From assembly GCF_019219825.1 (NCBI RefSeq), contig NZ_JAHUXH010000019.1:82601-146600 (forward strand): a stretch of 64,000 nucleotides of DNA, written 5' to 3'. The notes below the pieces were generated by a model, which saw only the letters and a list, made by a program, of their open reading frames with translations, had not been told where the DNA came from and did not search any database. The DNA comes from Streptomyces sp. TRM70350. Lineage in GTDB: Bacteria > Actinomycetota > Actinomycetes > Streptomycetales > Streptomycetaceae. The translations under genes and the position numbers were made by a program. Positions 33,419 through 40,910 of this stretch are shown here, one piece after another (position 1 is the first letter of the stretch; each line of letters starts with the position of its first letter).

Positions 33419-33432
33419 GTTTCACGTGAAAC
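33419..33432. other. parS: parS site after trxA
   Basis: Exact GTTTCACGTGAAAC, just before the trxA terminator. Confidence 0.95.
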
Positions 33433-33433
33433 A

Positions 33434-33467
33434 CGAATGGGCCAACCCGACCGGGTTGGCCCATTCG
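33434..33467. terminator. Terminator between trxA and the GNAT gene
   Basis: A perfect 16-bp stem (CGAATGGGCCAACCCG with its complement) has a 2-base loop and ends one base past a parS site. It lies between two convergent genes. Confidence 0.85.
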
Positions 33468-33496
33468 CTTTACAGCGGTCCCAGTGCTGGTGTCCT

Positions 33497-34114
33497 TTAC
33501 AGCGGTCGCAGCGCCGGTTCCTTCTGGACCGCCCCGAGCAGCCGGTCCAGTGCCATCTCCACGTCTTCCTTCCAGGACAGGGTCGTCCGCAGTTCCAGCC
33601 GCATGCGGGGATAGGTGGGATGCGGCCGGACCGTCTTGAAGCCCACCGCCAGCAGATGCTCGGCGGGCAGCACACAGGCGGGTTCCTTCCAGCGGGCGTC
33701 CCCGAAGGCCTCGATCGCCTTGAAGCCCCGCCGCAGCAGATCCTTGGCCACGGTCTGGACCATCACGCGGCCCAGCCCCTGCCCCTGGTACCCGGGCACG
33801 ATGAACGCGGTCATCAGCTGCACCGCGTCCGGTGAGACGGGACTGGTCGGGAACGCCGTCGAGCGGGGGACGTAGGCCGGGGGCGCATAGAGCACGAAGC
33901 CCACCGGTGCATCATCGACATAGACGACCCGCCCGCAGGAACCCCAGTCCAGCAGGACGGCCGAGATCCAGGCTTCTTTCTCCAGCGCGGGCGTGCCCGC
34001 CTTTACCGCTGCCTCGCCGCTGACTGGGTCGAGTTCCCAGAAGACACACGTGCGACAGCGCCGGGGAAGGTCCTGAACGTTGTCCAGCGTGAGCGGTACG
34101 AGCCGACGCCCCAT
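33497..34114 (-). CDS. GNAT N-acetyltransferase
   Basis: The 205-residue protein begins MGRRLVPLTLDNVQDLPRRC; a Cys-rich CRTCVFWELDP (about 20-30) follows. The GNAT core has the acetyl-CoA loop VPGYQGQGLGRVMVQTVAKD (about 107-126) and a GFKTVRPHPTYPRMRLEL C-terminal strand. Cys-containing N-termini of this kind are regular in this trxA-adjacent actinobacterial acetyltransferase. The target is unknown. It converges on trxA, and a small frame with a membrane helix overlaps its start. Confidence 0.85.
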   Translation of the reverse strand: MGRRLVPLTLDNVQDLPRRCRTCVFWELDPVSGEAAVKAGTPALEKEAWISAVLLDWGSCGRVVYVDDAPVGFVLYAPPAYVPRSTAFPTSPVSPDAVQLMTAFIVPGYQGQGLGRVMVQTVAKDLLRRGFKAIEAFGDARWKEPACVLPAEHLLAVGFKTVRPHPTYPRMRLELRTTLSWKEDVEMALDRLLGAVQKEPALRPL

Positions 34115-34260
34115 GAAGGCTGTTCCTCGCTTCCCTCGCCCGCCGCGTCGCGGGCGGCAGTCAGAGCACTCCGTTCCCTGAGCAGGCTGCCGACGAAGCC
34201 GCCGACCGCGCCCAGGCCCAGTCCCGCGCTCAGCAGTCCGGTCCGGCTCATCGTTCGCAT
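34003..34260 (-). CDS. Possible small membrane protein overlapping the GNAT start
   Basis: This 85-residue frame begins MRTMSRTGLLSAGLGLGAVG, with one glycine-rich hydrophobic helix (about 7-27), then a charged RERSALTAARDAAGEGSEE stretch. Its last 112 bases lie inside the GNAT gene in another frame, where the encoded residues look like a frame shadow. It may be a real small protein or a chance frame. No strong Shine-Dalgarno is clear. Confidence 0.35.
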   Translation of the reverse strand: MRTMSRTGLLSAGLGLGAVGGFVGSLLRERSALTAARDAAGEGSEEQPSWGVGSYRSRWTTFRTFPGAVARVSSGNSTQSAARQR

Positions 34261-34371
34261 GGCCCCCGCCCTCTCATAGACGTACCGCAAACGTACTGCC
34301 AGGTGGATGCGCCATACCCGATCGCATCGTATCCATGAAGCGATTCCACCGATACCGCCAGAAAGCAAAGT

Positions 34372-34408
34372 GCGGGCCGTGTTCCGGTACACACCGGACA
34401 CGGCCCGC
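34372..34408 (-). terminator. Terminator of the parAB operon
   Basis: GCGGGCCGTG pairs with CACGGCCCGC (34372-34381 and 34399-34408), and inner CCGG/CCGG arms follow after a small bulge. It lies 41 bp beyond the parB stop codon on the minus strand. Confidence 0.8.
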
Positions 34409-34448
34409 AGGAACGCGGCTGAGCGGGATCACATCGCCGCCCGGAACC

Positions 34449-35552
34449 TCAGTCGTCCGCCTCCTCGGAGTCGCCGCCCTCCAGAAGGCTCTTCTGCAGG
34501 ACGGGCCCCTCGCCCGGGGCGAGTGTGCCGAGGATCCGCTCAAGATCCTCCATGGAGGCGAACTCCACGGTGATCTTGCCCTTCTTCTGACCGAGGTCGA
34601 CCTTGACCCGTGTCTCGAAGCGATCCGAGAGACGGGTCGCGAGGTCGGTCAGCGCCGGAGAGACCCGGGTACCGGCCCGCGGCCCCTTGGAACGCTGAGC
34701 CGCCTTCGGCCGCGATCCCATCAGGGTCACGATCTCCTCGACGGCGCGCACCGAGAGCCCCTCGGCCACGATCCGATGGGCCAGCCGGTCCTGCTCCTCC
34801 GAGTCCTCCACGGAGAGCAGCGCCCGAGCGTGCCCGGCGGAGAGCACACCGGCCGCCACCCGTCGCTGCACCGCAGGAGAGAGCTTCAGCAGACGCAGCG
34901 TGTTGGAGACCTGCGGACGAGACCGGCCGATGCGGTCCGCCAGCTGGTCGTGCGTGCAGTTGAAGTCCTTCAGCAGCTGGTCGTAGGCAGCTGCCTCTTC
35001 CAGCGGGTTCAGCTGCGCCCGGTGCAGGTTCTCCAGCAGGGCGTCGAGGAGGAGCTTCTCGTCCTCCGTGGCTCGCACGATCGCCGGGATCGCTTCGAGC
35101 CCCGCCTCACGGCAGGCCCGCCAGCGCCGCTCGCCCATGATCAGCTCGTAGTGAGCGGGACCCAGCTGCCGTACGACGACCGGCTGGAGAAGACCGACCT
35201 CCTTGATGGAGGTGACGAGCTCCTGCAGCGCGTCCTCGTCGAAGACCTCACGGGGCTGCCGCGGGTTCGGCGTGATGGAGTCGAGAGGAAGCTCGGCGAA
35301 GTGGGCGCCCATGGGAGGTGCGGGCATGTCCACGGCGCCGCTCATCGACGGCTCTTCGGTTTCACGTGAAACAGGCGGCAGTGTGGCCACCTTCGCCGCG
35401 GCCACGCCGCGGTCGGAGGGAAGCACCGGCACCGCCGTGGGGGACGCTGATGCCACACCTCCCACCGCAGCCTGGGCCGGCGTCTTCTCAGTCGGGGCCG
35501 CAGGGATCAGTGCGCCGAGACCACGCCCCAGCCCCCTCCGTCGCTCGCTCAC
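34449..35552 (-). CDS. parB: Chromosome partition protein ParB
   Basis: The 367-residue protein binds parS, loads as a CTP-dependent clamp and spreads to nearby DNA. The N-terminus RRRGLGRGLGALIP is the ParA-contact segment. The CTP-binding and spreading domain contains NPRQPREVFDE and GERRWRA (about 133-139), and the central helix-turn-helix has DQLADRIGRSRPQVSNTLRL (about 183-202). The C-terminal dimerisation region contains VKVDLGQKKGKITVEF. GTG 35552 overlaps the parA stop. A parS site lies in its 5' part. Confidence 0.96.
   Translation of the reverse strand: MSERRRGLGRGLGALIPAAPTEKTPAQAAVGGVASASPTAVPVLPSDRGVAAAKVATLPPVSRETEEPSMSGAVDMPAPPMGAHFAELPLDSITPNPRQPREVFDEDALQELVTSIKEVGLLQPVVVRQLGPAHYELIMGERRWRACREAGLEAIPAIVRATEDEKLLLDALLENLHRAQLNPLEEAAAYDQLLKDFNCTHDQLADRIGRSRPQVSNTLRLLKLSPAVQRRVAAGVLSAGHARALLSVEDSEEQDRLAHRIVAEGLSVRAVEEIVTLMGSRPKAAQRSKGPRAGTRVSPALTDLATRLSDRFETRVKVDLGQKKGKITVEFASMEDLERILGTLAPGEGPVLQKSLLEGGDSEEADD
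35359..35372. other. parS: parS site inside parB
   Basis: Exact GTTTCACGTGAAAC in the 5' part of parB, read as VSRET. Confidence 0.95.
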
Positions 35553-36622
35553 TGGATCCCCTCCACCATGCTCTGGTCGCTCTGGGCGCCGATATGGGCG
35601 TGCGTCGCGTCATAGCTGACGCCGACACCCTTCAGCGCGATTTCTCGTGCCGCCTCAAGATAGGAGAGGGCACCGCTCGATCCTGGATCGTAGGTCAGGA
35701 CCGTCTGCCCGTAGCTCGGCGCCTCGGAGATACGGACCGAGCGAGGGATGCTCGTCCGCAATACCTCGTCGCCGAAGTGGCTGCGCACCTCGTCCGCGAC
35801 CTGGGAGGCAAGGCGCGTCCGGCCGTCGTACATGGTGAGCAGAATCGTCGAGACATGCAGCGCGGGGTTGAGGTGCCCCCGCACCAGGTCGACGTTGCGC
35901 AGCAGCTGCCCCAGTCCCTCCAGCGCGTAGTACTCGCACTGGATCGGGATGAGGACCTCCTGGCCCGCCACGAGCGCGTTGACTGTCAAGAGGCCCAGCG
36001 AGGGCGGGCAGTCGATGAGGATGTAGTCCAGCGGCTGCTCGTAGGACTGGATCGCTCGCTGAAGACGGCTCTCCCGCGCCACCAGGGACACCAGCTCGAT
36101 CTCCGCACCGGCGAGATCGATCGTGGCAGGGGCGCAGAAGAGACCCTCGACATCGGGGACCGGCTGGACGACCTCCGAGAGCGGCTTACTCTCGACCAAC
36201 ACGTCGTAGATGGAAGGGACTTCGGCGTGGTGGTCGATCCCCAGAGCGGTGGACGCATTGCCCTGCGGGTCGAGGTCGATCACCAGGACACGGCCGCCAT
36301 GCAGAGCCAGCGAAGCGGCCAAGTTGACCGTCGTCGTCGTCTTGCCCACCCCACCCTTCTGGTTGGCGACGACGATGACACGGGTCTGTTCAGGTCGTGG
36401 CAGACCCTCACCGGCCCGGCCCAGAGCCTCGACCGCCAGTTGGGCAGCACGACCGATGGGAGTGTCGTCCATCGGGGGCGGTGTTTCACGTGAAACATCG
36501 TCCCCCGGCGACTCGGTACGGGGACCGGGGACCGGATCGGTCATCGGTCCCGCGATGTTGGCGTCGGACCGCAAGGATTCACTCTCCTCGACTTCAGGCT
36601 CGCAATGAACAGAGCCTCCCAT
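35549..36622 (-). CDS. parA: Chromosome partition ATPase ParA
   Basis: ParA is a Walker-type ATPase that moves ParB-parS complexes. The deviant Walker A is KGGVGKTTTTVNLAASLA, preceded by VIVVANQ; the Walker B stretch contains VLVIDLDPQGNAS. From ATG 36622 (MGGSVHCEPEVEE) it has 357 residues. An open frame goes up to 36835, but the extra part begins with a translated parS site and holds DnaA boxes, so it is treated as leader; ATG 36544 is also possible. It is coupled to parB by a 4-bp overlap. Confidence 0.93.
   Translation of the reverse strand: MGGSVHCEPEVEESESLRSDANIAGPMTDPVPGPRTESPGDDVSRETPPPMDDTPIGRAAQLAVEALGRAGEGLPRPEQTRVIVVANQKGGVGKTTTTVNLAASLALHGGRVLVIDLDPQGNASTALGIDHHAEVPSIYDVLVESKPLSEVVQPVPDVEGLFCAPATIDLAGAEIELVSLVARESRLQRAIQSYEQPLDYILIDCPPSLGLLTVNALVAGQEVLIPIQCEYYALEGLGQLLRNVDLVRGHLNPALHVSTILLTMYDGRTRLASQVADEVRSHFGDEVLRTSIPRSVRISEAPSYGQTVLTYDPGSSGALSYLEAAREIALKGVGVSYDATHAHIGAQSDQSMVEGIQ
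36483..36496. other. parS: parS site inside parA
   Basis: Exact GTTTCACGTGAAAC in the N-terminal coding part of parA, read as VSRET. Confidence 0.95.
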
Positions 36623-36658
36623 GCCGTCGGGGTCGTGAACCAGTGAGGCCTGGTGTTC

Positions 36659-36685
36659 TGTGGAGAAATCCACCTCTGTGGACAA
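36659..36685. promoter_or_regulatory. DnaA-box pair upstream of parA
   Basis: In the 345-bp stretch between the parA start and the rsmG stop (36623-36967), TGTGGACAA (36677-36685) is the reverse of the Streptomyces consensus box TTGTCCACA, and TGTGGAGAA (36659-36667) is one base off. A parS site at 36820-36833 lies further up. No other gene is seen there. Confidence 0.6.
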
Positions 36686-36819
36686 CTCCGCACCCCTTGA
36701 GGGGGACGGACTGTCATCGGATACGGCAGGAGCCTCGCCGAGTGAGCCAAGAGGCTTTCGGTCGCGGGGTTCGGCCGCAGCGCGGCCGCGGCTGATGATG
36801 CCGTGCAGCAGTGAGCGAC

Positions 36820-36833
36820 GTTTCACGTGAAAC
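36820..36833. other. parS: parS site upstream of parA
   Basis: Exact GTTTCACGTGAAAC in the parAB control region; the closest parS to dnaA in this window. Confidence 0.95.
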
Positions 36834-36967
36834 ACGATGCACAGCAGCCGCGACCGGACTGCCGCGACACTCCGTGATGCATAGGTTTGGCAGCTTGTGT
36901 GGAGTACGTCTCGTCGTCAGGACGGATCAGCGCGCCGACCAACCCACACCCGTCAGCCACGCGTACT

Positions 36968-37684
36968 TCAGCGCCGCCGGCGTGCCCGCCCCGTCCGCGC
37001 CGCCTTCGCCCGCTTCGCCGCGAAGCGCACACCACCAGGGCTCTCCCCGACCTCGACACGCACGACCGTGGACATGGGGTCCACGACGCCCTCACCCACG
37101 TGCAGGATGGAGGTGCTCACAGCCCCGAGCTTGCTCAGCGCGGTGGCTGCGGCCTTGAGCTCCTCCTCCGCGGTGTCGCCCTTGAGCGCGAGCATCTCGC
37201 CGTAGGGGCGCAGCAGCGGAATGCCCCAGGCGGCCAGTCGGTCCAGCGGGGCCACCGCCCGTGCCGTCACCACATGGACCGACGGCAGCTTGCCCATCAC
37301 CTCCTCGGCGCGGCCACGCACGACAGTGACATGGTCGAGGCCGAGCAGCTCGACGACCTCGGTGAGGAAGTTCGTCCGCCGCAGCAGGGGCTCCAGCAGC
37401 GTGATCTTCAGGTCCTCACGGACCAGGGCCAGCGGGATGCCCGGCAGACCGGCACCGGAGCCGACATCGCAGACGGTGACCCCCTCGGGCACGACCTCCG
37501 AGAGCACCGCGCAGTTCAACAGGTGCCGCTCCCACAGCCGGGGCACCTCCCGGGGCCCGATGAGCCCTCGCTGCACGCCCGCCTCGGCCAGCAGCTCCGC
37601 GTACCGGACCGCGTCCGCGAAGCGATCGCCGAATACCGCCCGGGCCTCCTCGGGAGCGGGGGGGAGTTCCGCTGCCTCCGTCAC
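36968..37684 (-). CDS. rsmG: 16S rRNA m7G527 methyltransferase RsmG (GidB)
   Basis: The 238-residue enzyme methylates N7 of G527 in 16S rRNA with S-adenosylmethionine; its loss gives low-level streptomycin resistance and altered antibiotic production in Streptomyces. GTG 37684 has GGAAGGA 8 nt upstream. Motifs are PREVPRLWERHLLNCAVLSE, the SAM loop DVGSGAGLPGIPLAL (about 80-94) and VVTARAVAPLDRL. The C-terminal tail is basic. It follows jag past a hairpin and precedes parA. Confidence 0.95.
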   Translation of the reverse strand: MTEAAELPPAPEEARAVFGDRFADAVRYAELLAEAGVQRGLIGPREVPRLWERHLLNCAVLSEVVPEGVTVCDVGSGAGLPGIPLALVREDLKITLLEPLLRRTNFLTEVVELLGLDHVTVVRGRAEEVMGKLPSVHVVTARAVAPLDRLAAWGIPLLRPYGEMLALKGDTAEEELKAAATALSKLGAVSTSILHVGEGVVDPMSTVVRVEVGESPGGVRFAAKRAKAARTGRARRRR

Positions 37685-37744
37685 GGGGACCGTCCTTCCG
37701 TACCCTCCAGCGCACATGCGCTGACTACCAGGCTGACAAAGATC

Positions 37745-37771
37745 GGCCCCGCCTGCGCAACAGACGGGGCC
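37745..37771 (-). terminator. Hairpin after jag
   Basis: GGCCCCG and CGGGGCC arms (37745-37751 and 37765-37771) with a 13-nt loop, in the 105-bp jag-rsmG gap. Confidence 0.55.
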
Positions 37772-37789
37772 GGTGGAGCGTGGGACCGC

Positions 37790-38302
37790 TCAGGCAGGCA
37801 GCACGACGACGAAGCGCTGCGGCTCCTCGCCCTCGGACTCGCTGCGCAGCCCCGCGGCCTTGACCGCGTCGTGCACGACCTTGCGCTCGAACGGCGTCAT
37901 CGGCTTGAGCTTCACGGGCGAGCCGCTGTTCTTCGCCTCGGCGGCGGCCTTGGCGCCCAGCTCGGAGAGCTCGGAGCGCTTCTTGGCGCGGTAGCCCGCG
38001 ATGTCCAGCATCAGCCGACTGCGGTCACCGGTCTCCCGGTGCACGGCCAGGCGCGTGAGCTCCTGGAGCGCCTCCAGCACCTCACCGTCCCGGCCGACCA
38101 GCTTCTGCAGGTCACGGCTCCCCGTGTCACTGATGATCGAGACAGCGGCGCGGTCGCCCTCGACGTCCATGTCGATGTCGCCGTCGAGATCGGCGATGTC
38201 CAACAGACCTTCGAGGTAGTCCGCCGCGATCTCGCCCTCCTGCTCCAGGCGGGTCAGGGTGTCTGCACCCTCGGCAGCGGCGGAGGTGGTGCCTTCCGTC
38301 AC
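37790..38302 (-). CDS. jag: Jag-type KH/R3H RNA-binding protein
   Basis: The 170-residue protein has a KH-like middle (about 50-95, containing GSRDLQKLVGRDGEVLEALQ) and an R3H domain (about 98-160, with RETGDRSRLMLDIAGYRAKK). The N-terminal Jag domain of Firmicutes is missing, as usual in actinobacteria. It starts at GTG 38302, 15 bp after yidC, and the conserved yidC-jag order suggests work on RNA or membrane insertion. The exact role is unknown. Confidence 0.9.
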   Translation of the reverse strand: MTEGTTSAAAEGADTLTRLEQEGEIAADYLEGLLDIADLDGDIDMDVEGDRAAVSIISDTGSRDLQKLVGRDGEVLEALQELTRLAVHRETGDRSRLMLDIAGYRAKKRSELSELGAKAAAEAKNSGSPVKLKPMTPFERKVVHDAVKAAGLRSESEGEEPQRFVVVLPA

Positions 38303-38317
38303 GGGATGGACTCCTTC

Positions 38318-39628
38318 TTACTTCTTGGACGAGGACTTGGGCCGCTGTGGACCCTTGCGCTGGCCGGACTGGGCCCGGCTGCGCCCCCCGCCACCGGACT
38401 TGGGCGCGGCCTTGCCGGCGGACTCGGCCGGCTTGGCGTCCTGCGGCTCGTCGGACTTGCTCAGCGAGTCGGACTTGCTCAGCGAAGTCGACGCCGCGGA
38501 GGTCTTCTCGGCGCCGCCCGCGGGCTTGGGACCGCCGGCGGCCTGGCGCTTGGACTTGGGCTGCCGCTTGGGCTGCTGACGCTTCGGAGCGGCGGTCGTG
38601 GGCGGCGTACCGTCCTCGGTCACGGTGGCCACGGCGGCCTCGCTCTTCACCACGGTGCCGTCGGACTGGGCCGCGAGACCGGCCTTGCTCAGACCGTTGA
38701 TGAACTTGCGCTCGTAGTCGTTGCGGTCCCGGCCCTTGGCGACGATGGCCTTGACAATGGCACGCTCACGCCGGCTGCGGGTCTTGCCGTGGTGCGTGAT
38801 GTGCTTGTACAGGCGGTCCAGATAGGCGGCCTGGGCCTTGGAACCCGGGGTCGGGTTGTTGTGGATGACGTACATCTGCTGGCCCATGGTCCACACGTTG
38901 GTGGTCAGCCAGTAGACGAGGACACCGACCGGGAAGTTGATGCCGAAGACGGCGAAGATGATCGGGAAGATGTACATCAGCATCTTCTGCTGCTGCATGA
39001 ACGGCGTCTTCACCGAGGTGTCGACGTTCTTCGTCATCAGCTGGCGCTGCGTGTAGAACTGCGACAGCGACATCAAGATGATCATGATGGCGGTGACGAC
39101 CCGCACGTCGGTGATCGACTCGCCGAGCGCCTCGACCTTGCTCGCGCTGTCGGTGAACTTCGCGGCGAGCGGGGCACCGAAGATGTGCGCCTGCTGCGCG
39201 CTCCGCAGCAGGCTGTCGTTGATCACGCCGACCGTGTCGTTCGACGCGATGCTGTTGAGCACGTGGTACAGGGCGAAGAAGAACGGCGACTGCGCCAGGA
39301 TGGGAAGGCACGAGGAGAGCGGGTTGGTGCCCGTCTCCTTGTACAGCTTCATCATCTCTTCGGACTGACGCTGCTTGTCGTTCTTGTAGCGCTCCTGGAT
39401 CTTCTTCATCTCGGGCTGGAGCGTCTGCATGGCCCGAGTCGCCTTGATCTGCTTCACGAAGAGCGGGATGAGGCAGATGCGGATCAGGATCACCAGCGAC
39501 ACGATGGACAGGCCCCAGGCCCAGCCCGTATCAGGGCCGAAGAGCGCACCGTACAGCGAGTGGAACTGGACGATGATCCACGAGACGGGTGTGGTGATGA
39601 AGCTGAAGAGGCTGGCAATCGTGTCCAC
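38318..39628 (-). CDS. yidC: Membrane protein insertase YidC
   Basis: The 436-residue insertase begins at GTG 39628. Five hydrophobic segments are seen, with the conserved hydrophilic-groove arginine in SLVILIRICLIPLFVKQIKA (about 44-63). The cytoplasmic hairpin TLQPEMKKIQERYKNDKQRQ follows. The C-terminal about 130 residues form a basic, Lys/Gln/Ser-rich tail typical of actinobacterial forms, which may contact ribosomes. The order rpmH-rnpA-yidD-yidC-jag is conserved; the distance to yidD is 3 bp. Confidence 0.96.
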   Translation of the reverse strand: MDTIASLFSFITTPVSWIIVQFHSLYGALFGPDTGWAWGLSIVSLVILIRICLIPLFVKQIKATRAMQTLQPEMKKIQERYKNDKQRQSEEMMKLYKETGTNPLSSCLPILAQSPFFFALYHVLNSIASNDTVGVINDSLLRSAQQAHIFGAPLAAKFTDSASKVEALGESITDVRVVTAIMIILMSLSQFYTQRQLMTKNVDTSVKTPFMQQQKMLMYIFPIIFAVFGINFPVGVLVYWLTTNVWTMGQQMYVIHNNPTPGSKAQAAYLDRLYKHITHHGKTRSRRERAIVKAIVAKGRDRNDYERKFINGLSKAGLAAQSDGTVVKSEAAVATVTEDGTPPTTAAPKRQQPKRQPKSKRQAAGGPKPAGGAEKTSAASTSLSKSDSLSKSDEPQDAKPAESAGKAAPKSGGGGRSRAQSGQRKGPQRPKSSSKK

Positions 39629-39631
39629 TAA

Positions 39632-40009
39632 TCATGCTCCTTGCGCATGGGACGAGGTCTCTGCGGCCGGGCTCGAAAGAACGTCGTTCGAAGGACTCGA
39701 AGGAACATTCTCTTCGGTGGCCGTTTCGGCGGCGGAGGGCCCGCCCTTGCGTGCGCGCCAGGCGTTGCGCAGCATTTCGTGCCACCGCGGACGCTTGCGC
39801 GGCGGGACATGGTCCACACCGCCCAGCGACCACGGATTGCAACGCAGGATGCGCCAGGCCGTGAGTGCGGTGCCCTTGAGGGCACCGTGCCGGTCGATGG
39901 CCGTGTAGCCGTAGTGGGAACACGACGGGTAGTACTTGCACACCGGCCCGAGCAGCGGGCTGATGGTCCACTGGTAGAGCTTGATCAGCGCCAGCAGCGG
40001 GTACTTCAT
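39632..40009 (-). CDS. yidD: Membrane protein insertion efficiency factor YidD
   Basis: The 125-residue protein has the family signature from the N-terminus: KYPLLALIKLYQWTISPLLG, then CKYYPSCSHYGYTAIDRHG (about 23-41) with conserved cysteines, and a RCNPWSLGGVDHVP segment. The last 45 residues are lineage-specific. The gene overlaps rnpA by 4 bp and lies 3 bp before yidC, so the three are co-translated. The protein supports Sec/YidC-dependent insertion. Confidence 0.95.
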   Translation of the reverse strand: MKYPLLALIKLYQWTISPLLGPVCKYYPSCSHYGYTAIDRHGALKGTALTAWRILRCNPWSLGGVDHVPPRKRPRWHEMLRNAWRARKGGPSAAETATEENVPSSPSNDVLSSPAAETSSHAQGA

Positions 40010-40377
40010 CGCGCGCCCCCTCCCAGCAGCCGCTGCAGAGCGGCATCCAGGTCTCGGGCCAGCTGTGCGTGGTCGGCGTCGCCCGCGCCGGGCAGCGCTC
40101 GTACGACTACCAGGCTACCGGGGGGCAGCAGGTCGACCCGGTCACGCATCAGATGACGCAGTCTGCGCTTCACTGTGTTGCGCACGACCGCGCCGCCCAC
40201 GGCCTTGCTCACGACGAAACCCGCACGCGTCGGGGGAGCGCTCTCCCCGGGCGCGTGCGGGTCCGTGGCACCGCTACGAAGGTGGACGACGAGGAGTGGG
40301 CGTCCGGCCCGGCGTCCTCGTCGTACCGCGGTCGCGAAGTCCTCGCGCCGCCTCAGCCGGTTCTCGGTGGGCAGCAC
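40006..40377 (-). CDS. rnpA: Ribonuclease P protein component
   Basis: The 123-residue basic protein pairs with the RNase P RNA to cut the 5' leader from tRNA precursors. MLPTENRLRRREDFATAVRR at the start and the RNR-type motif VVRNTVKRRLRHLMR (about 70-84) are diagnostic. It starts at GTG 40377, 21 bp after rpmH, and overlaps yidD. Confidence 0.96.
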   Translation of the reverse strand: MLPTENRLRRREDFATAVRRGRRAGRPLLVVHLRSGATDPHAPGESAPPTRAGFVVSKAVGGAVVRNTVKRRLRHLMRDRVDLLPPGSLVVVRALPGAGDADHAQLARDLDAALQRLLGGGAR

Positions 40378-40398
40378 GACGTCATGACCTGATCGAGA

Positions 40399-40536
40399 TC
40401 AGGCGGACAGGCGGGCGCGACCCTTGCTACGGCGGGACGCGAGAATCGCGCGGCCGGCACGGGTGCGCATACGCAGCCGGAAGCCGTGGGTCTTGGCGCG
40501 ACGACGGTTGTTCGGCTGGAAGGTGCGCTTGCTCAC
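40399..40536 (-). CDS. rpmH: 50S ribosomal protein L34
   Basis: This short gene encodes 45 residues from GTG 40536: MSKRTFQPNNRRRAKTHGFR, and later RMRTRAGRAILASRR, the highly conserved L34 sequence. L34 is a 23S rRNA-binding protein of the large subunit. It is the first gene of the minus-strand rpmH-rnpA-yidD-yidC-jag run, divergent from dnaA. A small CTGATC/GATCAG hairpin overlaps its stop codon. Confidence 0.97.
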   Translation of the reverse strand: MSKRTFQPNNRRRAKTHGFRLRMRTRAGRAILASRRSKGRARLSA

Positions 40537-40910
40537 TCGGGGGCTCCAGAAGAAATCGGTGGTGGCGGGGTGCCGTCCTGGCTGTCACCGTGCGCCCACG
40601 AGTAGCTCGCGTTACGCCCGAGTGCACCGCTTTCCGATCACCTTGACGCGATCTGTGCCCATCGGAGGCAGGCGGCAGCAGCCATCGACAACTCGACCTG
40701 GTTACGGTACGCGCGGCTGCGCCATCCGGTCAAACCAGGGGTCACGGCGAGACACTGTCCACAGGCTGGGGACAACAACTTGAACCGCACCGGTCGCCCT
40801 GACTACCGTGGCTGGACTCCGATTCGTTCCCTTATCCCCGCCCGACCCGATTTACATCCCGACCCGTCCCACAACCACACGTTCGTGGGACCCGTGAGAG
40901 AGCGTGCCCT
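40537..40910. promoter_or_regulatory. rpmH-dnaA divergent control region
   Basis: This 374-bp gap holds the promoters of rpmH (minus) and dnaA (plus). CTGTCCACA at 40755-40763 is a DnaA-box-like sequence 147 bp before dnaA, fitting DnaA autoregulation. The -35 and -10 boxes were not clear enough to assign. Confidence 0.6.

Noticed and set aside
36623..36835. ParA start at 36835 giving 428 residues
   Set aside because: The added residues begin as a translation of parS and cover two DnaA boxes; MGGSVHCEPEVEE at 36622 looks like the real start, though not proven.
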